Below are positions 8,722 to 17,562 of a stretch of DNA of 64,000 nt, in pieces. The notes under the pieces are model-generated. The model worked only from the letters and a program-made list of their open reading frames with translations. It searched no databases and had not been told where the DNA came from. Positions within the stretch are counted from its first letter, which is position 1; each line of letters starts with the position of its first letter. Both the position numbers and the translations under genes were made by a program. Where the stretch lies: the NCBI RefSeq assembly GCF_005047655.1, contig NZ_SUKF01000009.1, forward strand, positions 186,001 through 250,000, written 5' to 3'. This DNA comes from Sinimarinibacterium arenosum (GTDB lineage Bacteria; Pseudomonadota; Gammaproteobacteria; Nevskiales; Nevskiaceae).

Positions 8722-9231
8722 ATGAAGAGCCCCGCAATATCTTCCGAGTCGATCATCGCTCCGACGACGCGAGGCCAGACCTGTCTCATGGCGTTTGTAT
8801 TCTACCGGCCGCTGTGGATCTGCTTGGCAGCCTATTCGGCCATGCACCTCATTGCATGGGGGACCCCTGGCGTGGACTGGGCATTGGGGGTCACCGTCCC
8901 GAGGTTTCACATCTGGGACGGTCTTCTCTTCCCGGTGGCGACCACCATAACGCTATACGTTCTCGGATGGTCTGTGTTCCGCGCCTCTCTCGCGATGCGC
9001 GTTTTGCCGAGCCGAGAGTTCGCGGCGGAACTTGAGGATTCACTTCGAGAGAATCCGGACGTCGCCACGCTCGTGCTTGACGTAGCCGCCCAACAAGGAG
9101 GCCGTCTATTTGGCTGGCAGTTTGACCTTGTTCAAGATGAACTAGCTTTGCGGCGCGTCGCAGGAATTGCGGCAAGAGCGGGAACTTCCGCGCTGCCCGA
9201 AGCCGCGGAATCGGCGGTGGGGAGCCAATGA
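8722..9231 (+). CDS. Membrane protein of the same block, unknown
   Basis: 169 residues; the ATG follows AAGGAGACTC. Membrane helices lie near residues 30-50 and 72-92, and a soluble C-terminal helical region contains SREFAAELEDSLRENPDV. It lacks the GWLVRFSCF motif of the four neighbouring paralogues but shares their layout. The function is unknown. Confidence 0.55.
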   Translation: MKSPAISSESIIAPTTRGQTCLMAFVFYRPLWICLAAYSAMHLIAWGTPGVDWALGVTVPRFHIWDGLLFPVATTITLYVLGWSVFRASLAMRVLPSREFAAELEDSLRENPDVATLVLDVAAQQGGRLFGWQFDLVQDELALRRVAGIAARAGTSALPEAAESAVGSQ

Positions 9232-9415
9232 ACGTGTTTACGCTAGTCGCGATGACTCTGGCACCTCCAGACACCAATAGGCGCAAGGCACGTCCTGTCG
9301 GCATAGCTTTCTACCTGCGTTGAGCAGCGGGGCGCCTCTGGGTCCGTAGGGTCGCGCTGACACATGAGGTGTCTACAGCTAAACCGATCTGCGTTGGATC
9401 CGACAGGAGAGCGGC

Positions 9416-10780
9416 TTGAAAAAAGACTCACTGCATTCATTTCTTAGTGCCGCGCTGGCACACGCCGGCCCGATTCCCGACTCGGCCCTACAAGCGGATG
9501 TGGAAAGCCTTGTCGGTGGCGTCGATCTCGTCACGATCGCCGCTGATGTGGCGGCAGAGCGCGCGGACTTCTGGCTTTCTCAGGCGGCATCGAGCGAAGT
9601 GGAGGAGCGGGCACGGGCCGGCGTTGCCATGCTTGTCGTGCTTGCGTTTGCGCAGGCATGCCATCCTGTCTGTCTGCTGCATCCCTCGCTCAAGCCCCTG
9701 GCCGACATGACCATGAAGCCTGGTGGGAATCCACTGGACGCGCCCATCCTTCTGCGTGGACTGGAGGAGTACCTGAAGTTTCCAGCCGGCCCATGCGCGG
9801 GAAACGCTCAGGTGGCGCGGCATGTGGAGTCCCTGCGCGCGAACATCGCAAGCGCCCTGGATCGTTTGATCGGCGCGGCCGTGAGCGAGGCTCTCCAGCG
9901 GCAATTGAAGAAGCCAGTACACAGCGATCGCATTGCGCTGGCTGAGATGGATCGCCTCCTCGAGGATCGACCCATACGGCGCGTGTCGGCGGGCACGATT
10001 CGATTCGTTCACGCTGACCGGGTGCAGCTGAAGGTGCATGGCGCCCGCGATCTGGGCCGCAGTCCCGAGCCAGTGCCGGCGCCGGCTCTTCGCTCCGCAG
10101 CTCCGGCTCTTGAGCTGACACACAGCCGTGAGCGCGTCGCGCAGCTGGAAAGCGAGGTCGGGCAGCTGCGGCATCTGCTCGAAGTGGAGCGTGCTCGTCG
10201 GGACGCTGTTGGTCAGTCGTCGGATGCTGAAGGCGTGATGCGGTCACTGCGCGCGCGCATATCGCATCTGGAACGGGGCATCCTTCTGAACACATCCGAC
10301 CTTCCGGGAGCCAAGGCAGGGGATGACCCCTTGCCGGACAGTTGGGATGCACTGGAACTATTCGCGGATCGGATTCTTGCTGGGAGTGTTGTCCTATCGT
10401 CCAAGGCGGTTCGCACGGCGAAACGAAGCTACTTTGCGAATATCCCCTATGCCTATGATGTTTTACGCATGCTGGCCCGCAGCTACGTGCCCATGCGCAA
10501 CGGACTGAGTGGAGCGCGCGAGCGATTCGAGGCGGAGTGCGCCCGACTGAAGGTGAGCGTTGAGCCTACGGGGCGTGCGGCGGACGAACGACGCTCTGCA
10601 GGCAGCTACTCCGTTCTGCATCTCGGGGTGCGCCGGGCTCTCGATCTTCATGTGCGCGGGAGCAGCTCCCGTGATCCGCGCGAGGGGTTCCGGTTGTACT
10701 TCGCCTGGGTTGATGATCCGGCGGGTGGGTATGTAGTCGTCGGTAGCTTCCCCGGTCATCTGGAGAACGGACAGTCATGA
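9416..10780 (+). CDS. Unknown 454-aa protein, first gene of an operon with an AcrVA2-like gene
   Basis: The start is a TTG preceded by ACAGGAGA, giving MKKDSLHSF. The N-terminal 170 residues are helical, a coiled coil lies near residues 240-290 (RVAQLESEVGQLRHLLEVER), and a C-terminal domain ends with RLYFAWVDDPAGGYVVVGSF then HLENGQS. That kind of ending, with a beta hairpin and a HLxNxxS tail, occurs in proteins of accessory islands I have seen, but I cannot name the domain. It overlaps the next gene by 4 bases (ATGA), so it is co-translated with it. The role is unknown; anti-defence or defence is suggested only by the operon. Confidence 0.55.
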   Translation: MKKDSLHSFLSAALAHAGPIPDSALQADVESLVGGVDLVTIAADVAAERADFWLSQAASSEVEERARAGVAMLVVLAFAQACHPVCLLHPSLKPLADMTMKPGGNPLDAPILLRGLEEYLKFPAGPCAGNAQVARHVESLRANIASALDRLIGAAVSEALQRQLKKPVHSDRIALAEMDRLLEDRPIRRVSAGTIRFVHADRVQLKVHGARDLGRSPEPVPAPALRSAAPALELTHSRERVAQLESEVGQLRHLLEVERARRDAVGQSSDAEGVMRSLRARISHLERGILLNTSDLPGAKAGDDPLPDSWDALELFADRILAGSVVLSSKAVRTAKRSYFANIPYAYDVLRMLARSYVPMRNGLSGARERFEAECARLKVSVEPTGRAADERRSAGSYSVLHLGVRRALDLHVRGSSSRDPREGFRLYFAWVDDPAGGYVVVGSFPGHLENGQS

Positions 10781-11469
10781 AACCTGGCATTCAGACAGTC
10801 TTTGCGGTGACGAACGATCGGCGTGTGGTTCTGACCTGGGCCATCGTGCGCTGCTATGACGAGGCGCTGGCCTATGCGATGCGCGATGGCATCTTGGACA
10901 TCCGACGCCTCATTGCTTTCGAAGACGCGGTGCAGGGGCTTTACATGGCGCACTTCCCGAAGAAAGTGGCTTCCCGGTGGGCCGCGGTGATGCGGGGCCA
11001 AACCACCGATGGCGAATTCATATCCTCGGAGTCCGTCAGCGGGCTGGATATGGATCAGGTGACCTCGGCCAAGATGGGCCTTGTGATTGGAGCTCAGAAC
11101 ATCGGGTTCCTTTACCTGGATCACGTTGAGGAAGCGGCTGGAGCTGGCCAGAAGGATCTGCACACCGGTGCGGTATGTGCAGGGATCATTCGACTTCGTG
11201 CCAAGGCGCAGGAAGAACTGGATCGTGCGGCGGCAGCAGCGGCTGTCGCGCTCGACGTGGCCTACTCGGGGCGGCGGGTGAGTGTCGCGGGGAGTGAGGC
11301 TTGCGCCCCGATTCTGGTGATCGAGGAGCCCGGCGAAAGTCGGTTGGTGCCGCTGGATGCAATCGAGGCGGAACTCCGCGCCTTGGAGGACGCCACCGCG
11401 TCATCAGAGATCGTTGATGCGACCCAGGCGGTGCTGGACCGCTTCTTGAATGAAGGGGAGGGCGGGTAG
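10777..11469 (+). CDS. Unknown 230-aa protein, middle gene of the operon
   Basis: 230 residues, starting inside the stop of the previous gene (ATGA overlap), with GGAG a few bases upstream. It is a mixed alpha/beta protein with blocks VFAVTNDRRVVLTWAIVRCY and DLHTGAVCAGIIRLRAKAQ. The C-terminal third is acidic and helical. The next gene begins five bases after its stop. No family is recognised. Confidence 0.5.
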   Translation: MKPGIQTVFAVTNDRRVVLTWAIVRCYDEALAYAMRDGILDIRRLIAFEDAVQGLYMAHFPKKVASRWAAVMRGQTTDGEFISSESVSGLDMDQVTSAKMGLVIGAQNIGFLYLDHVEEAAGAGQKDLHTGAVCAGIIRLRAKAQEELDRAAAAAAVALDVAYSGRRVSVAGSEACAPILVIEEPGESRLVPLDAIEAELRALEDATASSEIVDATQAVLDRFLNEGEGG

Positions 11470-11473
11470 GGGA

Positions 11474-12718
11474 ATGAGCAACGGAACATCACTGATGGAG
11501 ATGTCGAGTCCCGACCTGTGGATTCTCGCGCTATCGCAGGGCATCCCTGGTTTATTCAATACCCTGACGTCGACAAAGCATCCGCCGTTGCTGGTCAATG
11601 TCGACCCCTACAGTCGCGCTGTTGGGGATCCACCATTTCCCCTCAAGCGCATCGTCAACGGTGCTGCAGCGTTGGTGATGTCGGAATCCGACTTCGAAGG
11701 CTACGAAGCGGAGCTCAAGGCTGGGGTCGACCCGGCACAGATCGCGGTTCGCCATGAAGGCAGCGTGCTTCACCGCCTCGGTGAGCTCATCACGATGCCA
11801 TCGGTTCATCTTTCCTTGACGGCCCTGGCCAACTGGCAATTGACGAAGGGCGTCTATCGCTTTGACGCTGATCTGCTGCGCGCCCTGCTGCGCTCGCAGG
11901 TGAAATCGGTGGACGTGTCCGCGTTTCGTACGTTGCCCGAGTGGTCGGTCTATATCGATCTCAGCGAGTCACCCTTAGAGGGCACGGAAGCCGAGGGCGT
12001 ACACGGTGTGTTCGCCCACATGCTGCAAGGGACGCGTGCGATCGCTACGACTCAGGCCGAGCGGCGCATCGACGCACTTGACGATGCCGGTGGTGGGAGC
12101 GATAGCGCGCTGCTGCTGGTGATCGAGTACGACGACATGCTGGTGCCTGTAGCGATCCCCTTGTTGCGAGGACAAACGCTTGAGGAGGCGATTGCAGAAG
12201 TCGATGCGACCTTCCAACGCCTTGCGGACACGATCGGAAGCGCAGACCGCCTCGTTCGAAGTGACGTGGAGACGCGTGCTACGCGCGCGGCGCTACTGTT
12301 GATCAACCTGGTGCTTTATCTGTGCAGCGAGGAGCCGGACGTGTCGGGCCGTCAGTGGCCGCCGGTACCGGCCCGCCAGAGCAAGCTGAAGCGGGACAAA
12401 TGGGTGGTGCCGCCCAAGCCCAGTGAATGGGCCGTTGGGGTCCGCATGGGGGCTGCGTTGCGGCGATACGCGGAGCGCATTGCGAATGCGCCTGAGGAGG
12501 CCGGCGCGACCGGCACAACGCCGAAACCTCATGTCCGCATCGCGCACTTTCATGGGTTCTGGAAGGGCCCCCATTCTGAAGCGCAGAGGCGCTACATGGC
12601 GGTGAAGTGGCTTCCGCCAATTCCGGTCAATTTCGCATGGACTGACGATGACGTTGCGAGCATGCCAGCGGTCGTGCGTGACGCGCCCGCTGACCCGGCA
12701 AAGCGGCGCGGCGGCTAG
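11474..12718 (+). CDS. AcrVA2-like protein
   Basis: 414 residues from ATG 11474; an in-frame ATG at 11450 overlaps the previous gene and is less likely. The C-terminal 250 residues line up with AcrVA2, the type V-A anti-CRISPR that destroys cas12a mRNA. Matching blocks are LPEWSVYIDLS (LPDWCVYVDIS in AcrVA2), YLCSEEPDV (LCVAEPDI), the GxRxGAALRRY region, and PHVRIAHFHGFWKGP (PHIRRGHWHGYWQGT), with a final WLPPIPVN. The comparison is from memory of the AcrVA2 sequence. The N-terminal 150 residues are longer than in AcrVA2. Homologues are scattered over mobile elements, and most have not been tested for anti-CRISPR activity. It is the last gene of a three-gene operon. Confidence 0.7.
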   Translation: MSNGTSLMEMSSPDLWILALSQGIPGLFNTLTSTKHPPLLVNVDPYSRAVGDPPFPLKRIVNGAAALVMSESDFEGYEAELKAGVDPAQIAVRHEGSVLHRLGELITMPSVHLSLTALANWQLTKGVYRFDADLLRALLRSQVKSVDVSAFRTLPEWSVYIDLSESPLEGTEAEGVHGVFAHMLQGTRAIATTQAERRIDALDDAGGGSDSALLLVIEYDDMLVPVAIPLLRGQTLEEAIAEVDATFQRLADTIGSADRLVRSDVETRATRAALLLINLVLYLCSEEPDVSGRQWPPVPARQSKLKRDKWVVPPKPSEWAVGVRMGAALRRYAERIANAPEEAGATGTTPKPHVRIAHFHGFWKGPHSEAQRRYMAVKWLPPIPVNFAWTDDDVASMPAVVRDAPADPAKRRGG

Positions 12719-12882
12719 GGCCCGGGCCGCGATATTCGCCAGGTCGGAGGCATTAAGACGCCGGGTAGCGGCCCAGCTCTTCGGTGAGTACGGCTGGCAC
12801 TTCGCGGGGCGCCTCTGTGTGTCGTACGGTTGTTGGCGAGGATGTTTACTGAGGTTGGAGAAGGGGCATTGGAGCTAGGGCT

Positions 12883-13029
12883 ATGAGTGCGACTAAGCGG
12901 ACGTGGCGTGAGCAAGTGGATCGCGGCGTGGAGCTGTTGAAGCTCTGCCAGGTTTTACAGAGCGAGAAGGATGGCGTCGATCGCCCTGAAGTGCCTGCTC
13001 ACTCGCGTTGGTGCGGTGGTCGACATTGA
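12883..13029 (+). CDS. Possible 48-aa ORF
   Basis: A short frame beginning MSATKRTWREQVDRGVEL and ending PAHSRWCGGRH. The first 30 residues look like a genuine amphipathic helix, but the end overlaps a better ORF in another frame from 12971. It may be the N-terminus of a decayed gene whose continuation is in the other frame. Evidence is weak. Confidence 0.25.
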   Translation: MSATKRTWREQVDRGVELLKLCQVLQSEKDGVDRPEVPAHSRWCGGRH

Positions 13030-13267
13030 CGGGCCCTTTGTGTTCGTGACGCGCGCGTCGCTCGGTGGCGTCGATCTTGAGGACCTGCTGGCGGACATTG
13101 CGGCGGCTCCGGTACCGGACTCCTCGGCACTACTCTCGGGGGCGAGCAATCTTGAGCGGCACAAGTGGGACCATGTGCTGCCGCCGGAGCTCCTTCAGCA
13201 GGACTTTGCGAGCGAGAACCTGGATATCCCCGGCGCCGTACGATGGATTCAGTCGCTGGGGCTTTGA
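12971..13267 (+). CDS. Possible C-terminal fragment of an Lhr/DEAD-type helicase
   Basis: 98 residues. The second half, ERHKWDHVLPPELLQQDFAS followed by LDIPGAVRWI, resembles the extreme C-terminus of large Lhr-like or DEAD-box helicases, where a KxDxxLPxxLLxxxFA.xxLD.xGA pattern closes the protein. No helicase core is present, so this is either a decayed remnant or an independent small gene. It lies just before the AAA ATPase gene at an apparent junction. Confidence 0.35.
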   Translation: MASIALKCLLTRVGAVVDIDGPFVFVTRASLGGVDLEDLLADIAAAPVPDSSALLSGASNLERHKWDHVLPPELLQQDFASENLDIPGAVRWIQSLGL

Positions 13268-13320
13268 CCCTCAGTCGATGCGCCGAGCGCGCTTGTGTAT
13301 GGACTTTATGTATTTTATGG

Positions 13321-13352
13321 TTGGACCATAACTTCTCTAAACTCCTTATATA
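13321..13352 (+). promoter_or_regulatory. AT-rich candidate sigma-70 promoter for the AAA ATPase gene
   Basis: TTGGAC at 13321 and TATATA at 13347 (spacing about 20) lie in an unusually AT-rich island of about 60 bases. The -10-like box ends six bases before the ATG and no ribosome site is visible, so a leaderless transcript is possible. Confidence 0.4.
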
Positions 13353-13357
13353 CTGCC

Positions 13358-14548
13358 ATGGATCCTGTTACCAATCCCTACGCCCCAGGGGCAGGCACTC
13401 CGCCACCGGAACTGTCCGGGCGCGATCAGCTGCTCGAAAAGGTACGCGTGGCCGCCCAGCGGGTGCAGCGGGGGAGGCCGGCAAAAAGCGCGATGCTGGT
13501 CGGGTTGCGCGGCGTGGGCAAGACGGTGCTGCTGGATCGCATGCGCCGGGACGTCGAAGCGCTGGGGTGTCTGACCCTACGGATTGAGGCGCCCGAGGAT
13601 CGGTCTCTTCCTGCGTTGCTCGCGCCGCAGCTGCGGCAGGCGCTGCTGCGGCTGTCGATAAAGGAAGCCGCCGCCGAAACGGCGAAGCGGGCATTGCGCG
13701 CGCTGGCAGGTTTCGCCAAGTCCCTGAAGGTGAAGTTCGGCGATATTGAGGTGGGGTTTGACGATGATCCGGAACCCGGGCTGGCCGACAATGGGGACCT
13801 CGAGCATGACTTGCAGGCCCTTCTTGAGGTCACCGGAACGGCGGCGAAGGAGGCCGGTACCGCGCTGATCATCTTCATTGACGAGCTGCAGTATGTGGAG
13901 GAGTCGCAGCTCGCCGCCCTCGTGATGGCCTTGCACAAGATGTCGCAACAGAACCTCCCGGTCATGCTCGTCGGTGCCGGGCTGCCGCAGCTGCGCGAGC
14001 GGATGGGGCAGGCGAAGTCGTATGCGGAACGGCTCTTCGACTTCCCTGAAGTGGGGCCCCTGCGAGAGGCTGATGCGAAGGACGCGCTCGCCAAGCCGGC
14101 GCTGGCCGAAGGTGTAGAGTTCGAACCGGAAGCTCTGACCCGCATCGTCACCGTGACCGAGGGCTACCCGTACTTCCTTCAGGAGTGGGGGAAGCATGTG
14201 TGGGATGCCGCGGAGCACTCCCCGATCGGTGCGGCGGACGTCGGGTTCGCCTCCAGATCCGCAGTGGCGGCGCTGGATGAAAGTTTCTTCCGCGTGCGCT
14301 TTGATCGCCTTACCCCGAAGGAACGCGAGTACCTTCGCGCCATGGCCGAGCTAGGCCCCGGCCCGCACCGTTCGGGTGAAATCTCCAAGTTGCTTGATCG
14401 CCCGACCAGCTCGTTCGGACCGGTTCGCGCGCAGTTGATTGCCAAAGGAATGATCTGGAGCCCGAGCCACGGCGACACCGCGTTCACGGTGCCACTGTTC
14501 GACCAGTTCATGAAGCGGATCATGCCGGGACCTGACTGGCGAACATGA
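13358..14548 (+). CDS. AAA/ORC-like ATPase
   Basis: 396 residues from ATG 13358. Walker A is GLRGVGKT (residues 49-56) and Walker B is LIIFIDELQ (about 170-178). They are followed by a sensor region VMLVGAGLPQLRERMG and a winged-helix-like C-terminus (LTPKEREYLRAMAELG and GEISKLLDRPTSS). This is the layout of stand-alone AAA ATPases of the ORC/Cdc6-like group found in accessory and defence loci. A gene for an AlbA_2 domain protein follows 85 bases later and a tyrosine recombinase after that, suggesting a small mobile or defence cassette. The biological role is not known. Confidence 0.75.
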   Translation: MDPVTNPYAPGAGTPPPELSGRDQLLEKVRVAAQRVQRGRPAKSAMLVGLRGVGKTVLLDRMRRDVEALGCLTLRIEAPEDRSLPALLAPQLRQALLRLSIKEAAAETAKRALRALAGFAKSLKVKFGDIEVGFDDDPEPGLADNGDLEHDLQALLEVTGTAAKEAGTALIIFIDELQYVEESQLAALVMALHKMSQQNLPVMLVGAGLPQLRERMGQAKSYAERLFDFPEVGPLREADAKDALAKPALAEGVEFEPEALTRIVTVTEGYPYFLQEWGKHVWDAAEHSPIGAADVGFASRSAVAALDESFFRVRFDRLTPKEREYLRAMAELGPGPHRSGEISKLLDRPTSSFGPVRAQLIAKGMIWSPSHGDTAFTVPLFDQFMKRIMPGPDWRT

Positions 14549-14633
14549 TGGGGCGTGGAGGCTTTTTTCAGTCGCTGTGGATTGAACGCGTCCGGGTCGC
14601 GGACACTGGCCTCCCCATTTTCCGAGTGCACTG

Positions 14634-15803
14634 ATGCTTCTTTCTCACCTCGAAATTCAGCAGATGGACGAGCGCGGGTTGCGCGACTTTCTTGCGCAGC
14701 GCGTGCCCGAAGGCCCCGGGCTCGACTACAAGCGCACTGAATACGATGCCTCCGATCCGAAGGGCCGCTCCGAGTTTTTGAAGGATGTTTGCGGATTCGC
14801 CAATGCAACCGGTGGGCACATCCTGCTGGGGGTACGTGAACCCTCGAGTAAGCTCGGTGTCGATGACCAGATCGTCGGCTTTCCAGACGGCACCCGTGTT
14901 GCGCAGCGGCTTGAGCAGTTGGCACGCACCTGGATATATCCACGTGTACCGGGTCTGCTCTTCCGCGTTGTGGAGATCGCCGAAGCCAAACACTGTGTCG
15001 TCATTCATGTCCCTGCCGGCGCCAGCGCACCCCACATGGTGATGCTGGATGGTCGGAACGCGCTGTACACGCGCCATTCGGAATCCACCACGCTGATGGA
15101 TCTGCATGAGATTCGTCGCGCGATTGAACGGTCCACGACGGCCCGTGCACTGGCACGGCAAGTCGCGGCGCAGCGGTTGTCCGAGGTTCGCGCCCAGGTT
15201 GGGGCTCGCGCACCGGCCCTCCTGATGCAAGCGGTTCCGTTGATCGCGCTTTCTGAGCCTCTGGACGTGTTGAGCGATGCCTTCGATGCTGTGATTCGCG
15301 GCAACGCCCGCGATGCGGCGGGGTTTGATAGCAGCCTGGCAGTGAGCACCAAGCCGCAGCCAACGCTGGAAGGCATTCGGGGGATCAATTTCCGCGACAT
15401 GCCGACGGTCGAAACGCAGGTGCATCGCGATGGCTATGTGTCCGCGCTGTACCGCGAGATCCCCCTGGGGCCATTTCATCAAGAGCCTCGGGCGCCCTTC
15501 TTGCACCCCAAACTGTGCGAAGTGATGTCGGCCTTTGCCATGATGGTCGCGGAGGTTCGGTCAGCGGCGGGCATGGAGATTCCCTACCTCATCGTGGGGA
15601 CGCTGCTCAACGCACGCGGCATGTATCTGGGCACGCAACTGCGAGGACACAGCGACAGCGACGCGTTCGCCGGCCCCTTCGATCGTGACGATCTGAACTG
15701 GCCTGAGCAGGTCTGCGAGGCCGGCGACGCAACGGAAGATTTCGCGCGGAACATGAAAAATCAGCTCTACAACGCGTTCCACCTGCCTGGTTTCCCGCGA
15801 TAA
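14634..15803 (+). CDS. AlbA_2/Schlafen-type ATP-binding domain protein
   Basis: 389 residues. The N-terminal 160 residues carry the AlbA_2 (Schlafen-like) pattern: EGPGLDYKRTEYD with the conserved acidic and basic residues, then FLKDVCGFANATGGHILLGV with its typical N-(A/T)-x-GG-x-(I/L)-(L/V)-x-G signature, and a later LYTRHSESTTLMDLHEI. The C-terminal 200 residues are unassigned. Such proteins occur as transcription regulators and in phage-defence loci as putative RNA- or DNA-binding effectors. Pairing with an adjacent AAA ATPase supports a two-gene defence module, which is inference. Confidence 0.75.
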   Translation: MLLSHLEIQQMDERGLRDFLAQRVPEGPGLDYKRTEYDASDPKGRSEFLKDVCGFANATGGHILLGVREPSSKLGVDDQIVGFPDGTRVAQRLEQLARTWIYPRVPGLLFRVVEIAEAKHCVVIHVPAGASAPHMVMLDGRNALYTRHSESTTLMDLHEIRRAIERSTTARALARQVAAQRLSEVRAQVGARAPALLMQAVPLIALSEPLDVLSDAFDAVIRGNARDAAGFDSSLAVSTKPQPTLEGIRGINFRDMPTVETQVHRDGYVSALYREIPLGPFHQEPRAPFLHPKLCEVMSAFAMMVAEVRSAAGMEIPYLIVGTLLNARGMYLGTQLRGHSDSDAFAGPFDRDDLNWPEQVCEAGDATEDFARNMKNQLYNAFHLPGFPR

Positions 15804-15804
15804 T

Positions 15805-16977
15805 ATGGCTATGTCACTCGCTCCCGCCCTTGCTGCGTGCGCTGAATTCGATCTGGTCGCGTACGACTGCCCACCCGCGCAGGGGATCATGCGGTCCTCT
15901 GACGGAACCGCGTTCATCGTGGCCGGCGATGACTTCGAAGCAGCGCAGCTCTACCTGAACGATGTGCGCTTGACGCGCAGCGCCGCGACCTATCGCGCGT
16001 ACAAGAAGGAGATTGGGCGCTTCCTCGGGTGGTGTGCGGCGGTTCGGCGCAAGTCGTTTTCCGACTTCGGTCCCAACGACTATGGAGAGTACAAGCAGTT
16101 TCTGTTGAACCCGCCCGCGGCTTGGGTCGCGCCAGCGGGGCAGGGACCCGGACGCGCGTGGCGTCCGTTTGCAGGCGAGCTGAGTCCGTCTTCGGTGACC
16201 TATGCGTTTCGGGCGCTGTCCGCGATGCTGACGTGGCTGGTGGCTCAGAACTGGCTCCGGGGCAACGTGATCTCTGCCAACCACGGTCTGATGAAACGAC
16301 CCCGCACGCCCCGTGCGAATCGCCGCATCCCCCAGGGTGGCTTGGACGCCATACGCGATTATCTCGCCAGCCTACCCATCGAGACCCCGGCGCAGCTTGA
16401 AGCTGCACGCAGGACCCAGTTGGTGATGTCGGTCGGGTTGGGCATGGCGCTGCGTCGTTCTGAGATCGCTGCCGCGACGATGGGACAGTTTCAGATCGAG
16501 CCCGATCACGGGACGTGGACTTGGGTTGGCGTGCGCAAGGGTGGCGGCGAACACGGCGTCGGCGTCCCGCTGTTCGTGATCGACGCGCTCGTCCAATACC
16601 GCGTGGCCCTCGGTCTGCCGCCGTATCCGGAGCCGGCCGAGTCGATGCCGATGGTGCGCGCGCTTGGCACCGATAAGCCAGTAACAGGGGAGTGGGTGAA
16701 GCAGATGGTGCAACAGGTCTGCACTGCAGCCGCGGAGCGGTTGGCGTGCCTGCCTGTGACTGCGGAGCGTACGGAGGCGATTCGCCGTTTGCGCGCCGCA
16801 ACGACGCATTGGCTGCGACACACACGGTTGTCTGAGCTGCTGGAACAAGGTGCGACCCTGAAGGAGGTCAGCGAGGTGGCTGGCCATGAATCCATCGCGA
16901 CCACCGGCACGTACTTGCACGCGGAGGGACGACGGCTGTATCAGAGCGCGGCCTTCCAGCGTAGCCCGATTGCATAA
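15805..16977 (+). CDS. Tyrosine recombinase/integrase
   Basis: 390 residues. The N-terminal SAM-like core-binding domain spans about residues 40-150 (FEAAQLYLNDVRLTRSAATY). The catalytic domain shows the Arg in LGMALRRSEIAAAT (about residue 216), HWLRHTRLSELLEQG with the HxxR box (about 334-337), GHESIATT and the nucleophile Tyr in TGTYLH (about 369). All key residues are present, so it should be active. It begins two bases after the AlbA_2 gene, so the two are probably transcribed together. It could integrate an element, resolve multimers, or have brought in the neighbouring ATPase/AlbA_2 genes. Confidence 0.9.
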   Translation: MAMSLAPALAACAEFDLVAYDCPPAQGIMRSSDGTAFIVAGDDFEAAQLYLNDVRLTRSAATYRAYKKEIGRFLGWCAAVRRKSFSDFGPNDYGEYKQFLLNPPAAWVAPAGQGPGRAWRPFAGELSPSSVTYAFRALSAMLTWLVAQNWLRGNVISANHGLMKRPRTPRANRRIPQGGLDAIRDYLASLPIETPAQLEAARRTQLVMSVGLGMALRRSEIAAATMGQFQIEPDHGTWTWVGVRKGGGEHGVGVPLFVIDALVQYRVALGLPPYPEPAESMPMVRALGTDKPVTGEWVKQMVQQVCTAAAERLACLPVTAERTEAIRRLRAATTHWLRHTRLSELLEQGATLKEVSEVAGHESIATTGTYLHAEGRRLYQSAAFQRSPIA

Positions 16978-17062
16978 CTGCGGATGATGTAGGGATCTGA
17001 CAGTTGCCGCACTTTTGTCGTTGCGGCGCGTCTATCCCACACAACAAGAAATGGAGAAGCCG

Positions 17063-17458
17063 ATGTTGCTGTTCATTACCCTGTCTGTTTGTGCCGTGGT
17101 CGGGGCCGCGACAAGCTTGGCGCTGCGGCGCCTCAGGGAAGTCAGCGAGCGGACGAGCCAGTCGCTCAAGCAGGCTGGTGGCGGCCAGGAGATCAAGGTC
17201 GCGACGCGACCCGGATTCACTTGGGTGCAACGCGGTGGCTATGTCTTGCTGGGCGTGGTGGTGGTCACCGCCGGTGCCGAGATTACGTCCACGGCGGACG
17301 CACCCGCCATTTACGTTCTGTCGCTGCTGTGCGTTGGGGCCGTGTTTGCCAGTCTTGCCAAGACCCAGGCCAATGCGCGGATGACGGACACCCTGGCAGC
17401 CGTTCAGCAGCACCTGCGCCTGCGGCGCTGGCGATCGGGCGGTTCCGACTCCGTGTAG
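17063..17458 (+). CDS. Small two-helix membrane protein
   Basis: 131 residues; the ATG follows GGAGAAG. The first hydrophobic helix (residues 1-18, MLLFITLSVCAVVGAATSLA) is anchor-like, two further hydrophobic stretches lie near 50-68 and 74-95, and a basic tail follows. The family is unknown. Confidence 0.5.
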   Translation: MLLFITLSVCAVVGAATSLALRRLREVSERTSQSLKQAGGGQEIKVATRPGFTWVQRGGYVLLGVVVVTAGAEITSTADAPAIYVLSLLCVGAVFASLAKTQANARMTDTLAAVQQHLRLRRWRSGGSDSV

Positions 17459-17562
17459 CAGGACGCGGGCCTGCTCTACGCAGTCAGCGCCCGCGGTATG
17501 CGCGACACGCGGTGAAGCTAGTCACTTAGTGTCGCCGGAGGTATACGGGCTCACACACCCGA

